A DNA stretch of 54,210 nucleotides from Bacteroidota bacterium. Its GTDB lineage: Bacteria > Bacteroidota > Bacteroidia > Cytophagales > Cyclobacteriaceae. This document shows, piece after piece, positions 1 to 8,921 of this stretch (within the stretch, counting starts at the first letter, position 1; the number at the start of each line of letters is the position of its first letter). A program made the translations under genes and the position numbers. Under the pieces are notes generated by a model. It worked only from the letters and a program-made list of their open reading frames with translations, was not told the origin of the DNA and made no database searches. Location of the stretch: positions 1-54,210 of the forward strand of contig CANIVF010000029.1 of the NCBI GenBank assembly GCA_947470895.1, given 5' to 3'.

Positions 1-1100
1 AGAATTTTATGTCGTAATACCGGTACCCACAATTCATTGGTTTGGAATGCAGATAAAAGCTCTTGGAAACGAGCGTGAAGATGCTTGGCACTTTTATTAC
101 ACTTGCATCCTATCTTATTACACTTATAGTAATATAGCTTCTTGCTTTTAACGATATAGGCAGTAAACGGAGTGCCACACTCTGCGCAATAAACAAATTG
201 TTTTAAAGGAACATTGTCATTTTCCTTTTCGTGCTTGTACCCTGAAAGATTGGCTTTAGATTCTTTAATAACCTCGTTTGCCAGAAAGAAGACTTTCTCG
301 GAAACAATAGGCTCATGATTTCCCCTCACTACTTGTCCTTCCAACAAAGAATGAGAAAGGAATCCACAATAGAATGGATTCCTTAATATTTCTGATATTC
401 TCTTTCTGCTAAGTTTTAATCCTCGCTTCGAAAGCCTTTCAGCGATCTCAGTGTTTGAAAGCTTTTCGTGGACTTTCATTTCAAATGCTTTGCGTATCAA
501 CTTCCCTTGTTCGTTGGGAACTATTCGTTGAACTCTGGTATCTGACCGATCATAAAAATATCCAACCGGAGCACCACCAACCCATTCTCCTCTTGTAAGC
601 TTTTCCTTCATTCCAGCGATACACTTCTGACGTCTTAAATCATTGTCGTACTGACTGAATAAGAAAAGAATGTTTTGTTGTAATACTCCTGATGGATTAC
701 TTGTATCAATTGGTTGAGTAACTGAAACGATTGTAATCCCTAACTCTCTTAGTTGCCTTGATAACCAAATCGCGTTTTCACCTGTGCGGCTAAACCTTTC
801 AAGACTGTACACAATGATGTAAGCAATTCCCTCTTTATAGTTTTTTGCGAAGCTGACCATTCGCTTGAACTCATTTCTTTCATCCGTCTGGGCACTCTCA
901 TATGTTCCGCCAAACCTTCCTTTTACTTGCAATGAGTTCTTGATGGCAAATTGTTCACACCCTTTTAGCTGAACTTCAAGGCTCAGATTTTCCGTTTGTT
1001 CTTTGCTTGATACCCGTGTATAAATAATTGCATTCTTACTTCCAATCTTGATTTTCTTTTGACCCTTCCCGAAGTTTTGAAGAATTTTCAAATTTTCCAT
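1..1100 (-). CDS. Large serine recombinase (site-specific integrase), C-terminus outside the window
   Basis: This serine-family DNA recombinase probably integrates and excises the element. I translated the minus strand directly. It starts at ATG 1100 and stays open to base 1 (about 366 residues). The resolvase catalytic domain begins near residue 24 with YTRVSSKEQ, which puts the catalytic Ser at residue 31. YSLERFSRTGENA follows the family pattern for the helix that carries the active-site arginine. A 'recombinase' domain (ILRNPFYCGFL) and a zinc ribbon (CAEC, then CNKIGCKC) follow, the order seen in large serine recombinases. No other in-frame start precedes the catalytic serine. The first 65 bases overlap the small ORF upstream. 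The gene is last in a minus-strand run with the holin-like and ATPase genes. The coiled-coil and C-terminal end lie beyond the window. Confidence 0.93.
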   Translation of the reverse strand, partial: MENLKILQNFGKGQKKIKIGSKNAIIYTRVSSKEQTENLSLEVQLKGCEQFAIKNSLQVKGRFGGTYESAQTDERNEFKRMVSFAKNYKEGIAYIIVYSLERFSRTGENAIWLSRQLRELGITIVSVTQPIDTSNPSGVLQQNILFLFSQYDNDLRRQKCIAGMKEKLTRGEWVGGAPVGYFYDRSDTRVQRIVPNEQGKLIRKAFEMKVHEKLSNTEIAERLSKRGLKLSRKRISEILRNPFYCGFLSHSLLEGQVVRGNHEPIVSEKVFFLANEVIKESKANLSGYKHEKENDNVPLKQFVYCAECGTPFTAYIVKSKKLYYYKCNKIGCKCNKSAKHLHARFQELLSAFQTNELWVPVLRHKI

Positions 1101-1263
1101 TTTCTTGATAGTTTCTCATGTGAATTGAAAGCAAGATGCGAGCCAGTCTTTCTATTGTGTCTATGGCTCTTTCTGCTTCTTCATCACTGAAGTTTTCAAA
1201 TCCTTTAAACTGTCTAAGTCTCTCCGTAGTCCACCGCGAAGACTTCAATCCCACCGCACCCAT
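1036..1263 (-). CDS. Small hypothetical protein upstream of the recombinase
   Basis: This is a 75-residue ORF that I do not recognise. It starts at ATG 1263 with a purine-rich stretch (GGAGCGAAAG) just upstream. Residues 1-50 look like a real compact helical protein (FSDEEAERAIDTIERLARIL). The last ~22 residues are read from DNA that also encodes the recombinase N-terminus in another frame, so they may be only a tail. The overlap with the recombinase start (65 bp) suggests translational coupling. It could be a small recombination directionality factor or accessory protein, but nothing in the sequence proves this. It may also be a chance ORF. Confidence 0.5.
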   Translation of the reverse strand: MGAVGLKSSRWTTERLRQFKGFENFSDEEAERAIDTIERLARILLSIHMRNYQENGKFENSSKLREGSKENQDWK

Positions 1264-1305
1264 TCTTTCGCTCCTTAAATATATACCTACAAACCACTTC
1301 CAAAA

Positions 1306-1788
1306 TTATTTTCCCCTTTTTCTCACATTAAAGAGAACAGGCCCAAGGTTTTCGCTGATTTTCTCTAATGAACGACCTGCCACATAACCTCCAACCCCCA
1401 AATCCATCAATGTCCAGATGTGTTCGTCAAGGGTAGTTACCGGAAGTTTGAAGTATGGCACCAGGACATAGTTGTTAAACACTATAAACATGCAGATGCA
1501 CATGAGTACAGGTCGCCAGTTTCTCTGAAGCCAACTCTCACCCTTTGTTTCTGACTCAATGATTCTTGTCTTGCTTTCCAGGAGTTTGCTTTCATAAGCA
1601 ATACAAGCTCCCTCCATATTCAGAAGAAGTTCTTTGTACTTCAATTGAAGTTCAAGCTTCTCATCTGACTTGTCTATTTTGTCGATTGCGTTTCCTATGG
1701 AATCGACTGTCTCTTTCACTCCAGCTCCGAGGACTTTAGACAAAAATCCCCCTATGCCTGCCTTGTTACCAACTTCACTTGTCTCCAT
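1306..1788 (-). CDS. Holin of 3TMs-type membrane protein (phage or gene-transfer-agent-like)
   Basis: This 160-residue protein resembles the 'holin of 3TMs, for gene-transfer release' family. The N-terminal ~85 residues are amphipathic and charged (IGNAIDKIDKSDEKLELQLKYKELL). The typical ESWLQRNWRPVLM segment then leads into a hydrophobic helix at about 95-112 (CICMFIVFNNYVLVPYF). A second weakly hydrophobic stretch ends in LMDLGVGGYVAGRSLEK, which is also typical of the family. Such proteins sit in the inner membrane and are linked to lysis in phages and gene-transfer agents. It lies 40 bp after the ATPase gene on the same strand, so it is probably in the same operon. It is one of the few truly phage-like markers in the window. 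No endolysin was found beside it. Confidence 0.75.
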   Translation of the reverse strand: METSEVGNKAGIGGFLSKVLGAGVKETVDSIGNAIDKIDKSDEKLELQLKYKELLLNMEGACIAYESKLLESKTRIIESETKGESWLQRNWRPVLMCICMFIVFNNYVLVPYFKLPVTTLDEHIWTLMDLGVGGYVAGRSLEKISENLGPVLFNVRKRGK

Positions 1789-1828
1789 ATCTGTCTGTTT
1801 AGATTGTTAATAATTCTTTTGATTTGTT

Positions 1829-3400
1829 TTAACTCTTGCTTTGTGGTTCCTGCCATTGGATTCCAAATTGTCTGAAGAAATCCAGTGTGCTTTTAGGAGC
1901 ATATCGGTTTTTAGTTACTGTCACCACGCCTTTATGAACTTCTCCAGCTATCTCTGCGATGTGTTCCCAATCTTTTCCACCTTTGAAGTCTCCAGCTTTT
2001 GTGTGTTGAAGTATGAAGATGAAAGCCGTATCCGGATGTTCCTTTCGCATTTCCTTGTACTCATTGATCTTCAACCCCAAATCATTCACTGAATCGAGGA
2101 TGATGAACTGATAATCCGAAAGATTGGGGTCTTGTAAGTTCTCAGCAAAATGTAATCGCGCAGGTAAAGGATTTAAGAACTCATTTACCTTTTTGGTCAT
2201 CGTAGGTGATGCAAACTCCTCGGATGACACATAAAGAACATCTCCAAAATTCTCAGCCAGGTATTGCGCGAGCTTCAATAGGAAAATCGTTTTTCCGTTA
2301 TGAGGCTCCCCATGAAACATCATCGTGAAATTCTTAGCCGGATTTCCGAATAGGGATTGCCAGAATGAAAAGAAGCTAAGCAGGTCAAGTTTTCGATTGG
2401 CCATTTCCTCGGCAGTAAGCACTCCGCTTAATCCCTTGTTGTGTGAGCAAGCTCCACGACTTGCATCCGAATACGTCTTCCTTTTGCATGGCCTAAGTTT
2501 CTTTCCTCCTGTATCGTAAATCCGTCCAACGCCATCCTTGCATCCACATGCTTTTACAATTCCCTCTAACCCGTTTAACTCCGCTTTGGAAATCGAAATC
2601 TTGCTACTTGTTCTTTGCTTAAGGCTCTTGTAGATAGCATTGACCTTATCCGCGTAGGGATCATCTTTCAAGACTTCCTTTTTTGCCACCAGGTTCTCCA
2701 GTTGTTTGAGGAAACTGTTAATCTTCTTCTCATCGTCTTGCCCCTGCAATCCAATAAACCGCTTGATCACCATAATGGAGGGATAAACCTTTTCACCTCC
2801 AGCAATGGCGACCAGGTGATTCAGGTCTTTGTCATTAATGGCGAATGATTCCTCTCCCTTCATCTTGTTATACGCTTGAACAAGCTTCGTCTGAATCATT
2901 TCTATTTCCTCCGCCAACGGTGAGGTTTTACGGATGAGCTTTTGAACGATGGACCGCTGCAAGGCCTTGATGAATGAAAGGATGGCATTAGGAGATTTCA
3001 CCTTGTTGTGCAATCCGACATACCTTTTGATGTATTTCACCTCTTCTCGGATATGCTCAACATGCTTTACGTGCTTTGGCTCTTTCTTCTCCTTTACTTT
3101 TTTAGGTGAACCCTTGCGCTCTTTGCTTTTTTTGGTTGCCGGTTTCTTCTTTGGTTCCGAGGTAGTCTTCGCTTTAGTTGGCTGAGCTTCCTTTGGTTTC
3201 AAAGTAGAGGCAAAGTCGTTCAGCTTTTGAAAGTATAGGTCAATTACCTTTTTGATGCCTTCACTACTTTGATAGGTAGCCCAATTCGCTCCATTGGACG
3301 TGCTCTTCACTACCAGGTCATGACCTTTCTTTAGCGTTTCCGGCAACGTGTTTACACCGATTCGCTCCACTTCAATAAAATAATTACTAGCCGTTATCAT
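1829..3400 (-). CDS. RecA/RadA-like P-loop ATPase with Lys-rich N-terminal region
   Basis: This 523-residue protein ends in a RecA-fold ATPase domain. A Walker A motif GEPHNGKT lies at about residues 364-371 and a Walker B strand FIILDSV at about 430. LQHTKAGDFKGGKDWEHIAEI follows, as in RadA/DnaB/KaiC-like modules that sense DNA or a partner. Before the ATPase is a Cys-containing stretch (CGC, RPC, GACSHNKG) that may bind zinc. Residues ~75-110 are very Lys/Pro-rich and look like a flexible linker. The start ATG at 3400 overlaps the TAA of the methyltransferase-helicase gene (TAATG), which indicates translational coupling. The likely role is DNA processing or replication for the element together with that helicase. 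The exact substrate cannot be told from the sequence. Confidence 0.75.
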   Translation of the reverse strand: MITASNYFIEVERIGVNTLPETLKKGHDLVVKSTSNGANWATYQSSEGIKKVIDLYFQKLNDFASTLKPKEAQPTKAKTTSEPKKKPATKKSKERKGSPKKVKEKKEPKHVKHVEHIREEVKYIKRYVGLHNKVKSPNAILSFIKALQRSIVQKLIRKTSPLAEEIEMIQTKLVQAYNKMKGEESFAINDKDLNHLVAIAGGEKVYPSIMVIKRFIGLQGQDDEKKINSFLKQLENLVAKKEVLKDDPYADKVNAIYKSLKQRTSSKISISKAELNGLEGIVKACGCKDGVGRIYDTGGKKLRPCKRKTYSDASRGACSHNKGLSGVLTAEEMANRKLDLLSFFSFWQSLFGNPAKNFTMMFHGEPHNGKTIFLLKLAQYLAENFGDVLYVSSEEFASPTMTKKVNEFLNPLPARLHFAENLQDPNLSDYQFIILDSVNDLGLKINEYKEMRKEHPDTAFIFILQHTKAGDFKGGKDWEHIAEIAGEVHKGVVTVTKNRYAPKSTLDFFRQFGIQWQEPQSKS

Positions 3401-6400
3401 TACGCTGCAAAGTTTAATAGTTCTAATTCGAGTTCCAGAGCAAGGGCTTCAAGCTCCAGTTGCTCCATTTGAGATTGTGATTGTTTTGGTAACATTACCA
3501 TGATCGGTTTTGCCCTGGGCTCCCTCTTAGGAATTTCCCCTTTGATCAGTTCGTATTGCGGAGGACTCAGCGAAACGCTATCATTGAATTTCTCCTGCAA
3601 TACCTGGACAAACTCATCTATTCTGTTTTCATCCACAGAAGCAGTCATCCGATCCGATATCTTTTCAAAGTTGTTTCGATCAACGATGTTCAAAAGATCA
3701 GGATCAAGGTAGGTGTCACCACCTTTTGACCTGGCTGCGGAGACCACTAGTTTGAATTTGTCGGGTTGCCTGAAAATAGAGACTCCATTTTTCGTGGTTA
3801 TGCTTGATCCAATCGTTAATGACCGAATGATTTTCATTGCCCTGGAAATAGGAACCACGGTCTTTTGTTGCACATCATTTTTTGGCTCCCAATATTCCGG
3901 CATGAGAATGCCTTTTTTGATTCCACCATCAATAGTAGTGTAGCTCACCAGCTTTCCTTTAAAAGCACTGAATGCCTGAAGTACATTTCCAGTAATGATG
4001 TGCCGGATCTTTCTGTCTACGGTACTCTCTTTAATGGAAGCTTCCCACTTGGCTAATAGTGATTCCTTGTCCAGGTGTGGTAATCCAACGCTGGCTCCAA
4101 TAATAGCCCGAACATCTTGTGCATAGCTGGCTGGAATGGCGATGTACTTATTGCTACTAGCCAATGCAAAGCGCAATCGCATCGAGCTTGGTGCATACGG
4201 ATTCTTCTTTTTCTTGTCGATGATGAATCCCAGGAAAACGGCAGGCGCCAACTCCTGGCCGCCATCATAGCTATTGACCGGATAGCTAAGATTTCGTCCC
4301 ACATAGAAAGATTCAAAAATGGATTCCAGGTATTGCCTCCGGTTATTGAAAGACCGTTTGATCTTTTCTTCGGAATCAGCCATTGCTTTATGCAACTCAT
4401 TCGTCCTGGCTTTAATGACTTCCTGTGCTTCATCTGAAGTTCCCTTTTCAACAAGCTTTTGAATCTTTTTCTCTTGTGGAATCTTTTGAATCAGGTCTTC
4501 ATAATAGGCTACGTTCTCAGCGATTTCACGATTAAGCTGTTCTTCCATGTAGCCCTCATACTCCAACTTCACTTCCTTTTGCAATTCTCTTCCATCTTTA
4601 CCTTGAAGTGATTCGACCAGGAGATTGTTTAGCTCCTGGCGTGAGAATGGTTTCTTTAAAACGTTCGCCATGACCGTCTCCAAAATGCTGTCATCGCCAA
4701 ACTCACTTGTTCCACCTTTGCCCACGATAACAGCTCTGGAAGATTGAGTTTCCGTTTGGAGATCCATTGCCTCTACTTCAAGGTCATACTCACCGATCTG
4801 TTTGAGATACTCTACATACTCGTTGTATCGGTTGGATATTTCGTTGTAAAAATCTTGCTGCATGGCTGTGGAAAGTACGGCTACTCTTCCTGAAACTCGA
4901 TGGGCTGCATCCTCCAGTTCTGTTCCATCTACTTCTCGTGTTGCCAGACCCAATGGATCATCTAATAACGTGTTGACTTCCAAATTCTCTTTCAAATATT
5001 CCGCTACAATGCGATCTCCATACTTGTTGAGAAAATCAGGAACGTCCAGAATCTTTGTCGATGATTTCTGATTAGACGTTGTGTTCGCATCCAGAGATTT
5101 CAGCTTCTTTTGAAGCATCATCATCAACCGCTTCTCGGCAGGAATAGCAGAGTTGACATAATCATAGATCGGTTTATAAATCTGACCGGTGCGGTTTATC
5201 CGGCCTCGTTTCTGAACCTCTGTGTTAATGTCAAGCTCCGCTTGCAATACAATCATCACTCGTTGCTTCACTTTTTCCTTGACAACTTTTGGAGTGATAA
5301 TGGCGTGTGCCGATGCCCCGGTACTTCCTGACTGGTTGATGAGTAGTACGTCTACCTCATTATTATTGAACTGACGAAAGGCATCATTGGTATTCACTCG
5401 CTTTCGAGTCATGATGAGAGCCTTGTTGGTTTTTGGATTGATTTGAAGCTCGTACTTGCGACCCGTAACCTCGGCCACTTTGTATCCCGCTTCCGTAATC
5501 TTTCGAACAATCACATCAATGGGAGAAATAGTAATTCCGGTTGAGGCTTCTCTGATCCGATCACCTATTCTTAAATACTCAGCTTGTGCTTCCAGCGAAA
5601 AATCTGAGATTTCAAATTTTTTGAAAATCTTCTCCCCATCGGTGTCTGTCTCGGTATAGCGCAAAACTCCATCAAGACCTTTTTGGAGCACTAATGAAAA
5701 GTCTGCATTGATGGTGTCACCATCGGTAACAGCTAGTCCGGAACCGTTCTCCATTTGTTCGATGAAACTTCCCATGGTACTGGCGAAAGCGATAACCGGT
5801 TTCCTGCCTTCCTTCAATCGGGCAATGGCTCGTTCAGCAACCGCTTCTGCTTTAATACTGAAAAGCATTTGGTTAATCACATTAAAGACCTTGGAGAAGT
5901 ATGGTAGGTTATCGACTCCGGCTTGTGAAGTGCCTTCCCGAATTTCCACTTGTTTTCCTTCCGCTACTGCGATGTCATCCAACTCATCGACAATCTCATC
6001 CACATAGGTTGTCTGAAATTTGATGATGTCGCGAATAATGGAGGTGACATTATCCGCAATGGCTCTATGCTCTTGCTCTTTTTGTTCGAGTGTGATGTAG
6101 TTCACTTCAACGCCTTCGAAAGAGCGCTCTCTGCGAACCATCTGACCTTCGGCTACAAGTTGACTTGCCAGGATTTCTTGCAAAGCCACTCCACCTTTGG
6201 TGATCGCTTCAATCAAAGCATCCCTGGTCATGCTCGCATCACGAATGGATGTCTTCATCGCATAGATGGGCATGTTATCAGGACGCTTGGCGAAGGTGGC
6301 TGAAAGGAATACTACACCTCTTGTCTTGGACAAAGCAGATTGCATGAAGTTTCCGGTGTTGCCAGAACCGGATGAATTGTGAGCTTCATCCATGATGACA

Positions 6401-8073
6401 ATGTTATCCTCAGCAATTGCATTCAAGAAAGCAGGCTTTGTTGGCTTCTTTTCAGGGGAGTTGAACTGTGAGTACGTGGCTACCACAAAATGAAAGTTTC
6501 GTGGTACACGTTGACCTTCAAATATTCTGTTTTGGTCTGCTGGTGGAAGCGCCTGGTAAATGATGTTTCCATCTTCATCCTTAATGTCGGTTTTACTCTC
6601 ACGACCATTGACAATAAAAGGGACAAGGTGTGAAGAGCCAATGGCTGATAAATCGCGATAGATGTCAGAGAATAGGTTTGCCTTTTCGGTAATGAAGATT
6701 GGCTGAACTCCCTGTTCCACGGCATAGCGGATGATAGACGCAGCAATGCGTCCTTTACCAATTCCGGTTTGATCTCCAATGATCATCCCAACACCTCGTT
6801 CCTCGATGTTGTAAACTGACATGGCGACCGCATCAATCTGTTCGGCAGATAAAGCCTTACACAATTCAACATTGGTTCGGTAGTTGAGTTTGATTCGCAC
6901 ATACTCATCAATATCTCCTCCAACTGCTCCTTTAATTCGTTGCAAAGCACTGTGAGTTTCAAAGCCCATCGAATCCGGCACAACTGTATTGAGTACAAAG
7001 CAACTACTTGATGCGGGCACGTAAGGCATACCAAGTTCATCAAAGCTCATCAGTTCAAGTTCCAGTTCCAGGGCAAGAGCCTGGGCTTCTAATTCTAGTC
7101 TTGTCATTTTAAATTCTTGTCTTGGTGAGGTTACACTCATGATGCGCTCATACAGTTCTTCAAAGGAATCCACAACTTTGTCTCGCTCTTCGTCTTTTAA
7201 TGGTGCCGCACCAGAAGGTTGTGACTTGCGGCCATCAATGAGCATCAACCGCGTATCGAAAGAAGTTCCTTGTCGGGAGTAAAGTTTTTTACCATCAATG
7301 GGAATGATGTCAACTACATGGTATCGGCTAAAGAGATAATTAAAGAAAAAGCGGTTCTTACCTTTTTGTACTCTTCCTTTCTTATCATAGCGCGTATGTC
7401 CTCCGATAATGATGGCGGCTTTACCATTATCCTTCATGCAATCCAGTGCGCGTAAGGCCATGAGATGATCGAGGACTTCAATAATGAAGGTCTCGTATTT
7501 TACCTCCCGATCTAAAAGACCGAAAGGAGGATTTGTCAAAATAGCATCAAACTTCTTTTCAAATCCTTTGAACGGCAGTGTCGCATCTTGCCTTAATACT
7601 TGGCGATAGCCTTGATCAAGAAGATTCGATCTTCGTAAATCATCAATCTCATTGACAATAACCCTGGAGGGATGTGCCGCTACGGTAAGGAGACCGTTTC
7701 CGGCAGAGGGTTCAAAGACCGAAATATTTTGGTCCGCATTCGTGAAGATTCCTGCCAGGAAAGAAATAGGAGTTGGAGTACTGTATTGCTGTAATAAAAT
7801 ACTTTGACTTGTTCGATGTGAAATGTTAACCTGGCTTTTATAAAGCTCAACGATGCTCCAGTACTTCTCTTCAACAGATAATGAAGAAAGCGAGATGCTT
7901 CTTGCTTTCAGAACGATAGCAAGTTCCGTGTATTCTTTTACCTCAGATTTATCAGTAATGCCATAGGATGATGCAATACGCTCAATAGATTTCCTATTGT
8001 GCTTGTTCTTTGCATCAAGCTCACTTCGAACGTGCGTGAGAAATTGTGCTTTAATGATCCTTCTTTCCTTCAC
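3400..8073 (-). CDS. Fused N6-adenine DNA methyltransferase and strawberry-notch-like SF2 helicase
   Basis: This 1557-residue multidomain protein starts at GTG 8073. Its N-terminal methyltransferase shows QQYSTPTP near 95-102, motif I EPSAGNG at 121-127 and the catalytic NPPFG at 181-185. Next comes an SF2 helicase of the strawberry-notch type: a P-loop-like GDQTGIGKG at 433-441, DEAH at 562-565, SAT at 591-593, and RGRINRTGQ near 955-963. Methyltransferase plus SNO-helicase fusions are known from large phages and plasmids, where they act on element DNA. An odd acidic-aliphatic motif occurs twice: LELEAQALALELELELM at 326-342, between the two enzymatic domains, and LELEALALELELELL at 1539-1553, almost at the C-terminus. 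It is the first gene of the left operon. A phased 10-bp repeat array lies 26 bp upstream of the start. Confidence 0.9.
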   Translation of the reverse strand: MKERRIIKAQFLTHVRSELDAKNKHNRKSIERIASSYGITDKSEVKEYTELAIVLKARSISLSSLSVEEKYWSIVELYKSQVNISHRTSQSILLQQYSTPTPISFLAGIFTNADQNISVFEPSAGNGLLTVAAHPSRVIVNEIDDLRRSNLLDQGYRQVLRQDATLPFKGFEKKFDAILTNPPFGLLDREVKYETFIIEVLDHLMALRALDCMKDNGKAAIIIGGHTRYDKKGRVQKGKNRFFFNYLFSRYHVVDIIPIDGKKLYSRQGTSFDTRLMLIDGRKSQPSGAAPLKDEERDKVVDSFEELYERIMSVTSPRQEFKMTRLELEAQALALELELELMSFDELGMPYVPASSSCFVLNTVVPDSMGFETHSALQRIKGAVGGDIDEYVRIKLNYRTNVELCKALSAEQIDAVAMSVYNIEERGVGMIIGDQTGIGKGRIAASIIRYAVEQGVQPIFITEKANLFSDIYRDLSAIGSSHLVPFIVNGRESKTDIKDEDGNIIYQALPPADQNRIFEGQRVPRNFHFVVATYSQFNSPEKKPTKPAFLNAIAEDNIVIMDEAHNSSGSGNTGNFMQSALSKTRGVVFLSATFAKRPDNMPIYAMKTSIRDASMTRDALIEAITKGGVALQEILASQLVAEGQMVRRERSFEGVEVNYITLEQKEQEHRAIADNVTSIIRDIIKFQTTYVDEIVDELDDIAVAEGKQVEIREGTSQAGVDNLPYFSKVFNVINQMLFSIKAEAVAERAIARLKEGRKPVIAFASTMGSFIEQMENGSGLAVTDGDTINADFSLVLQKGLDGVLRYTETDTDGEKIFKKFEISDFSLEAQAEYLRIGDRIREASTGITISPIDVIVRKITEAGYKVAEVTGRKYELQINPKTNKALIMTRKRVNTNDAFRQFNNNEVDVLLINQSGSTGASAHAIITPKVVKEKVKQRVMIVLQAELDINTEVQKRGRINRTGQIYKPIYDYVNSAIPAEKRLMMMLQKKLKSLDANTTSNQKSSTKILDVPDFLNKYGDRIVAEYLKENLEVNTLLDDPLGLATREVDGTELEDAAHRVSGRVAVLSTAMQQDFYNEISNRYNEYVEYLKQIGEYDLEVEAMDLQTETQSSRAVIVGKGGTSEFGDDSILETVMANVLKKPFSRQELNNLLVESLQGKDGRELQKEVKLEYEGYMEEQLNREIAENVAYYEDLIQKIPQEKKIQKLVEKGTSDEAQEVIKARTNELHKAMADSEEKIKRSFNNRRQYLESIFESFYVGRNLSYPVNSYDGGQELAPAVFLGFIIDKKKKNPYAPSSMRLRFALASSNKYIAIPASYAQDVRAIIGASVGLPHLDKESLLAKWEASIKESTVDRKIRHIITGNVLQAFSAFKGKLVSYTTIDGGIKKGILMPEYWEPKNDVQQKTVVPISRAMKIIRSLTIGSSITTKNGVSIFRQPDKFKLVVSAARSKGGDTYLDPDLLNIVDRNNFEKISDRMTASVDENRIDEFVQVLQEKFNDSVSLSPPQYELIKGEIPKREPRAKPIMVMLPKQSQSQMEQLELEALALELELELLNFAA

Positions 8074-8099
8074 CCTGCCAATGTAGGATGTGAGCTAAG

Positions 8100-8159
8100 T
8101 GAAGGTTAAGGATTGCTAATGATCGCAAACGATTATGAAGGATTTTAATTGATTATTAT
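8100..8159 (-). promoter_or_regulatory. Phased 10-bp repeat array upstream of the left core operon
   Basis: On the minus strand this stretch splits without gaps into six 10-mers, for example TTCATAATCG, TTAGCAATCC and TTAACCTTCA. Most end in ATCN and most start with TT. The spacing is exactly one helical turn. A seventh, weaker unit may occupy 8090-8099. The array reads toward the GTG start at 8073. The same unit type recurs in the same phase at 25328-25387 and 52161-52240. I infer an operator, or a cooperative-filament or iteron site, for an element-encoded protein. Confidence 0.6.
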
Positions 8160-8171
8160 GGATTTCATCTT

Positions 8172-8226
8172 ATCTAAAATAAAAGTTTCCATAAACTTGG
8201 TCAAATCTTCTAAAATATTTCAAAAT
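8172..8226 (+). promoter_or_regulatory. Predicted response-regulator box (tandem 11-bp repeat), two-component promoter
   Basis: A TTCTAAAAT half-site at 8208-8216 is followed by TTCAAAAT at 8219-8226. The starts are exactly 11 bp apart, the classic spacing for OmpR/PhoB-family tandem binding. A further half-site, ATCTAAAAT, lies at 8172-8180. The same composite box occurs before the YncE/pump genes (10186) and before the second PepSY-like gene (19134). Its position just before the response regulator gene suggests autoregulation. It is inferred from the repeats only. Confidence 0.6.
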
Positions 8227-8246
8227 GTGTCCATAGATTGCCATTT

Positions 8247-8921
8247 ATGAAGGTCTTAATCATTGAAGATGGAAAGCAGTTAGCTGAGAGTATGGTTCAA
8301 TACTTACAGCGTGAAGGCTATCAATGCGAAGTAGCCGAAACGATGGAAGATGGCCTTGAAAGGGTGATGCTTCATGACTATGACTGTATTTTACTTGATA
8401 TTACACTTCCTGATGGGAACGGACTAACTATTTTGGAAAAACTTAAAGAGACGGGTAAAATGGAAGGTGTCATTATTATTTCTGCCAAGGATTCTCTGGA
8501 TGACCGCATCAAAGGGTTAAAACTGGGAGCAGACGACTATCTCGCCAAACCTTTTCATTTACCTGAATTAGGAGCCCGGGTGGAGGCGCTGATTCGAAGG
8601 AAGAATTTTCAAGGTTCAAATAAAGTAGTGTTTAACGAGTTGACCATTGATGTGCCAGCACAGGTGGTTAGTGTTAATGGTAACCATTTGTCTCTAACAA
8701 GAAAGGAATATGATCTGTTACTATTTTTGATCTCGAACAAGGGAAGAGTGATCTCTAAAAATGCAATTGCCGAGCATCTTTCCGGTGACATGGCAGATAT
8801 GCTAGACAATCTTGGATTTGTTTATGCCCATGTCAAAAACTTAAAAAAGAAATTAAGTGAAAGTGGTTGTAAAGATTATATCAAGACAATTTACGGTTTT
8901 GGCTATCAATGGGAGATATGA
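8247..8921 (+). CDS. OmpR/PhoB-family response regulator
   Basis: This is a DNA-binding response regulator. The receiver domain at ~1-115 has acidic residues IIEDG at 5-9, the phospho-acceptor Asp at residue 51 (LLDITLPDG), the conserved Ser/Thr region IIISAKD and Lys in LAKPFH. A winged-helix C-terminal domain (~125-224) ends in KTIYGFGYQWEI, the usual ending for this family. I chose ATG 8247 rather than TTG 8238 because MKVLIIEDG is the canonical start of the first strand. Its end overlaps the kinase start by four bases (ATGA), so the pair is co-translated. A tandem TTCTAAAAT-type box lies upstream, and copies of the box mark likely target promoters in the same cargo block. Confidence 0.93.
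   Translation: MKVLIIEDGKQLAESMVQYLQREGYQCEVAETMEDGLERVMLHDYDCILLDITLPDGNGLTILEKLKETGKMEGVIIISAKDSLDDRIKGLKLGADDYLAKPFHLPELGARVEALIRRKNFQGSNKVVFNELTIDVPAQVVSVNGNHLSLTRKEYDLLLFLISNKGRVISKNAIAEHLSGDMADMLDNLGFVYAHVKNLKKKLSESGCKDYIKTIYGFGYQWEI

Noticed and set aside
4053-4454. A 133-codon ORF inside the helicase gene, plus many other overlapping ORFs there
   Set aside because: All overlap the 1557-residue gene with clear methyltransferase and helicase motifs on the minus strand.
8074-8160. The phased array as a CRISPR or simple tandem repeat
   Set aside because: The units are only 10 bp and degenerate with no spacers, so it is neither a CRISPR nor an exact microsatellite.
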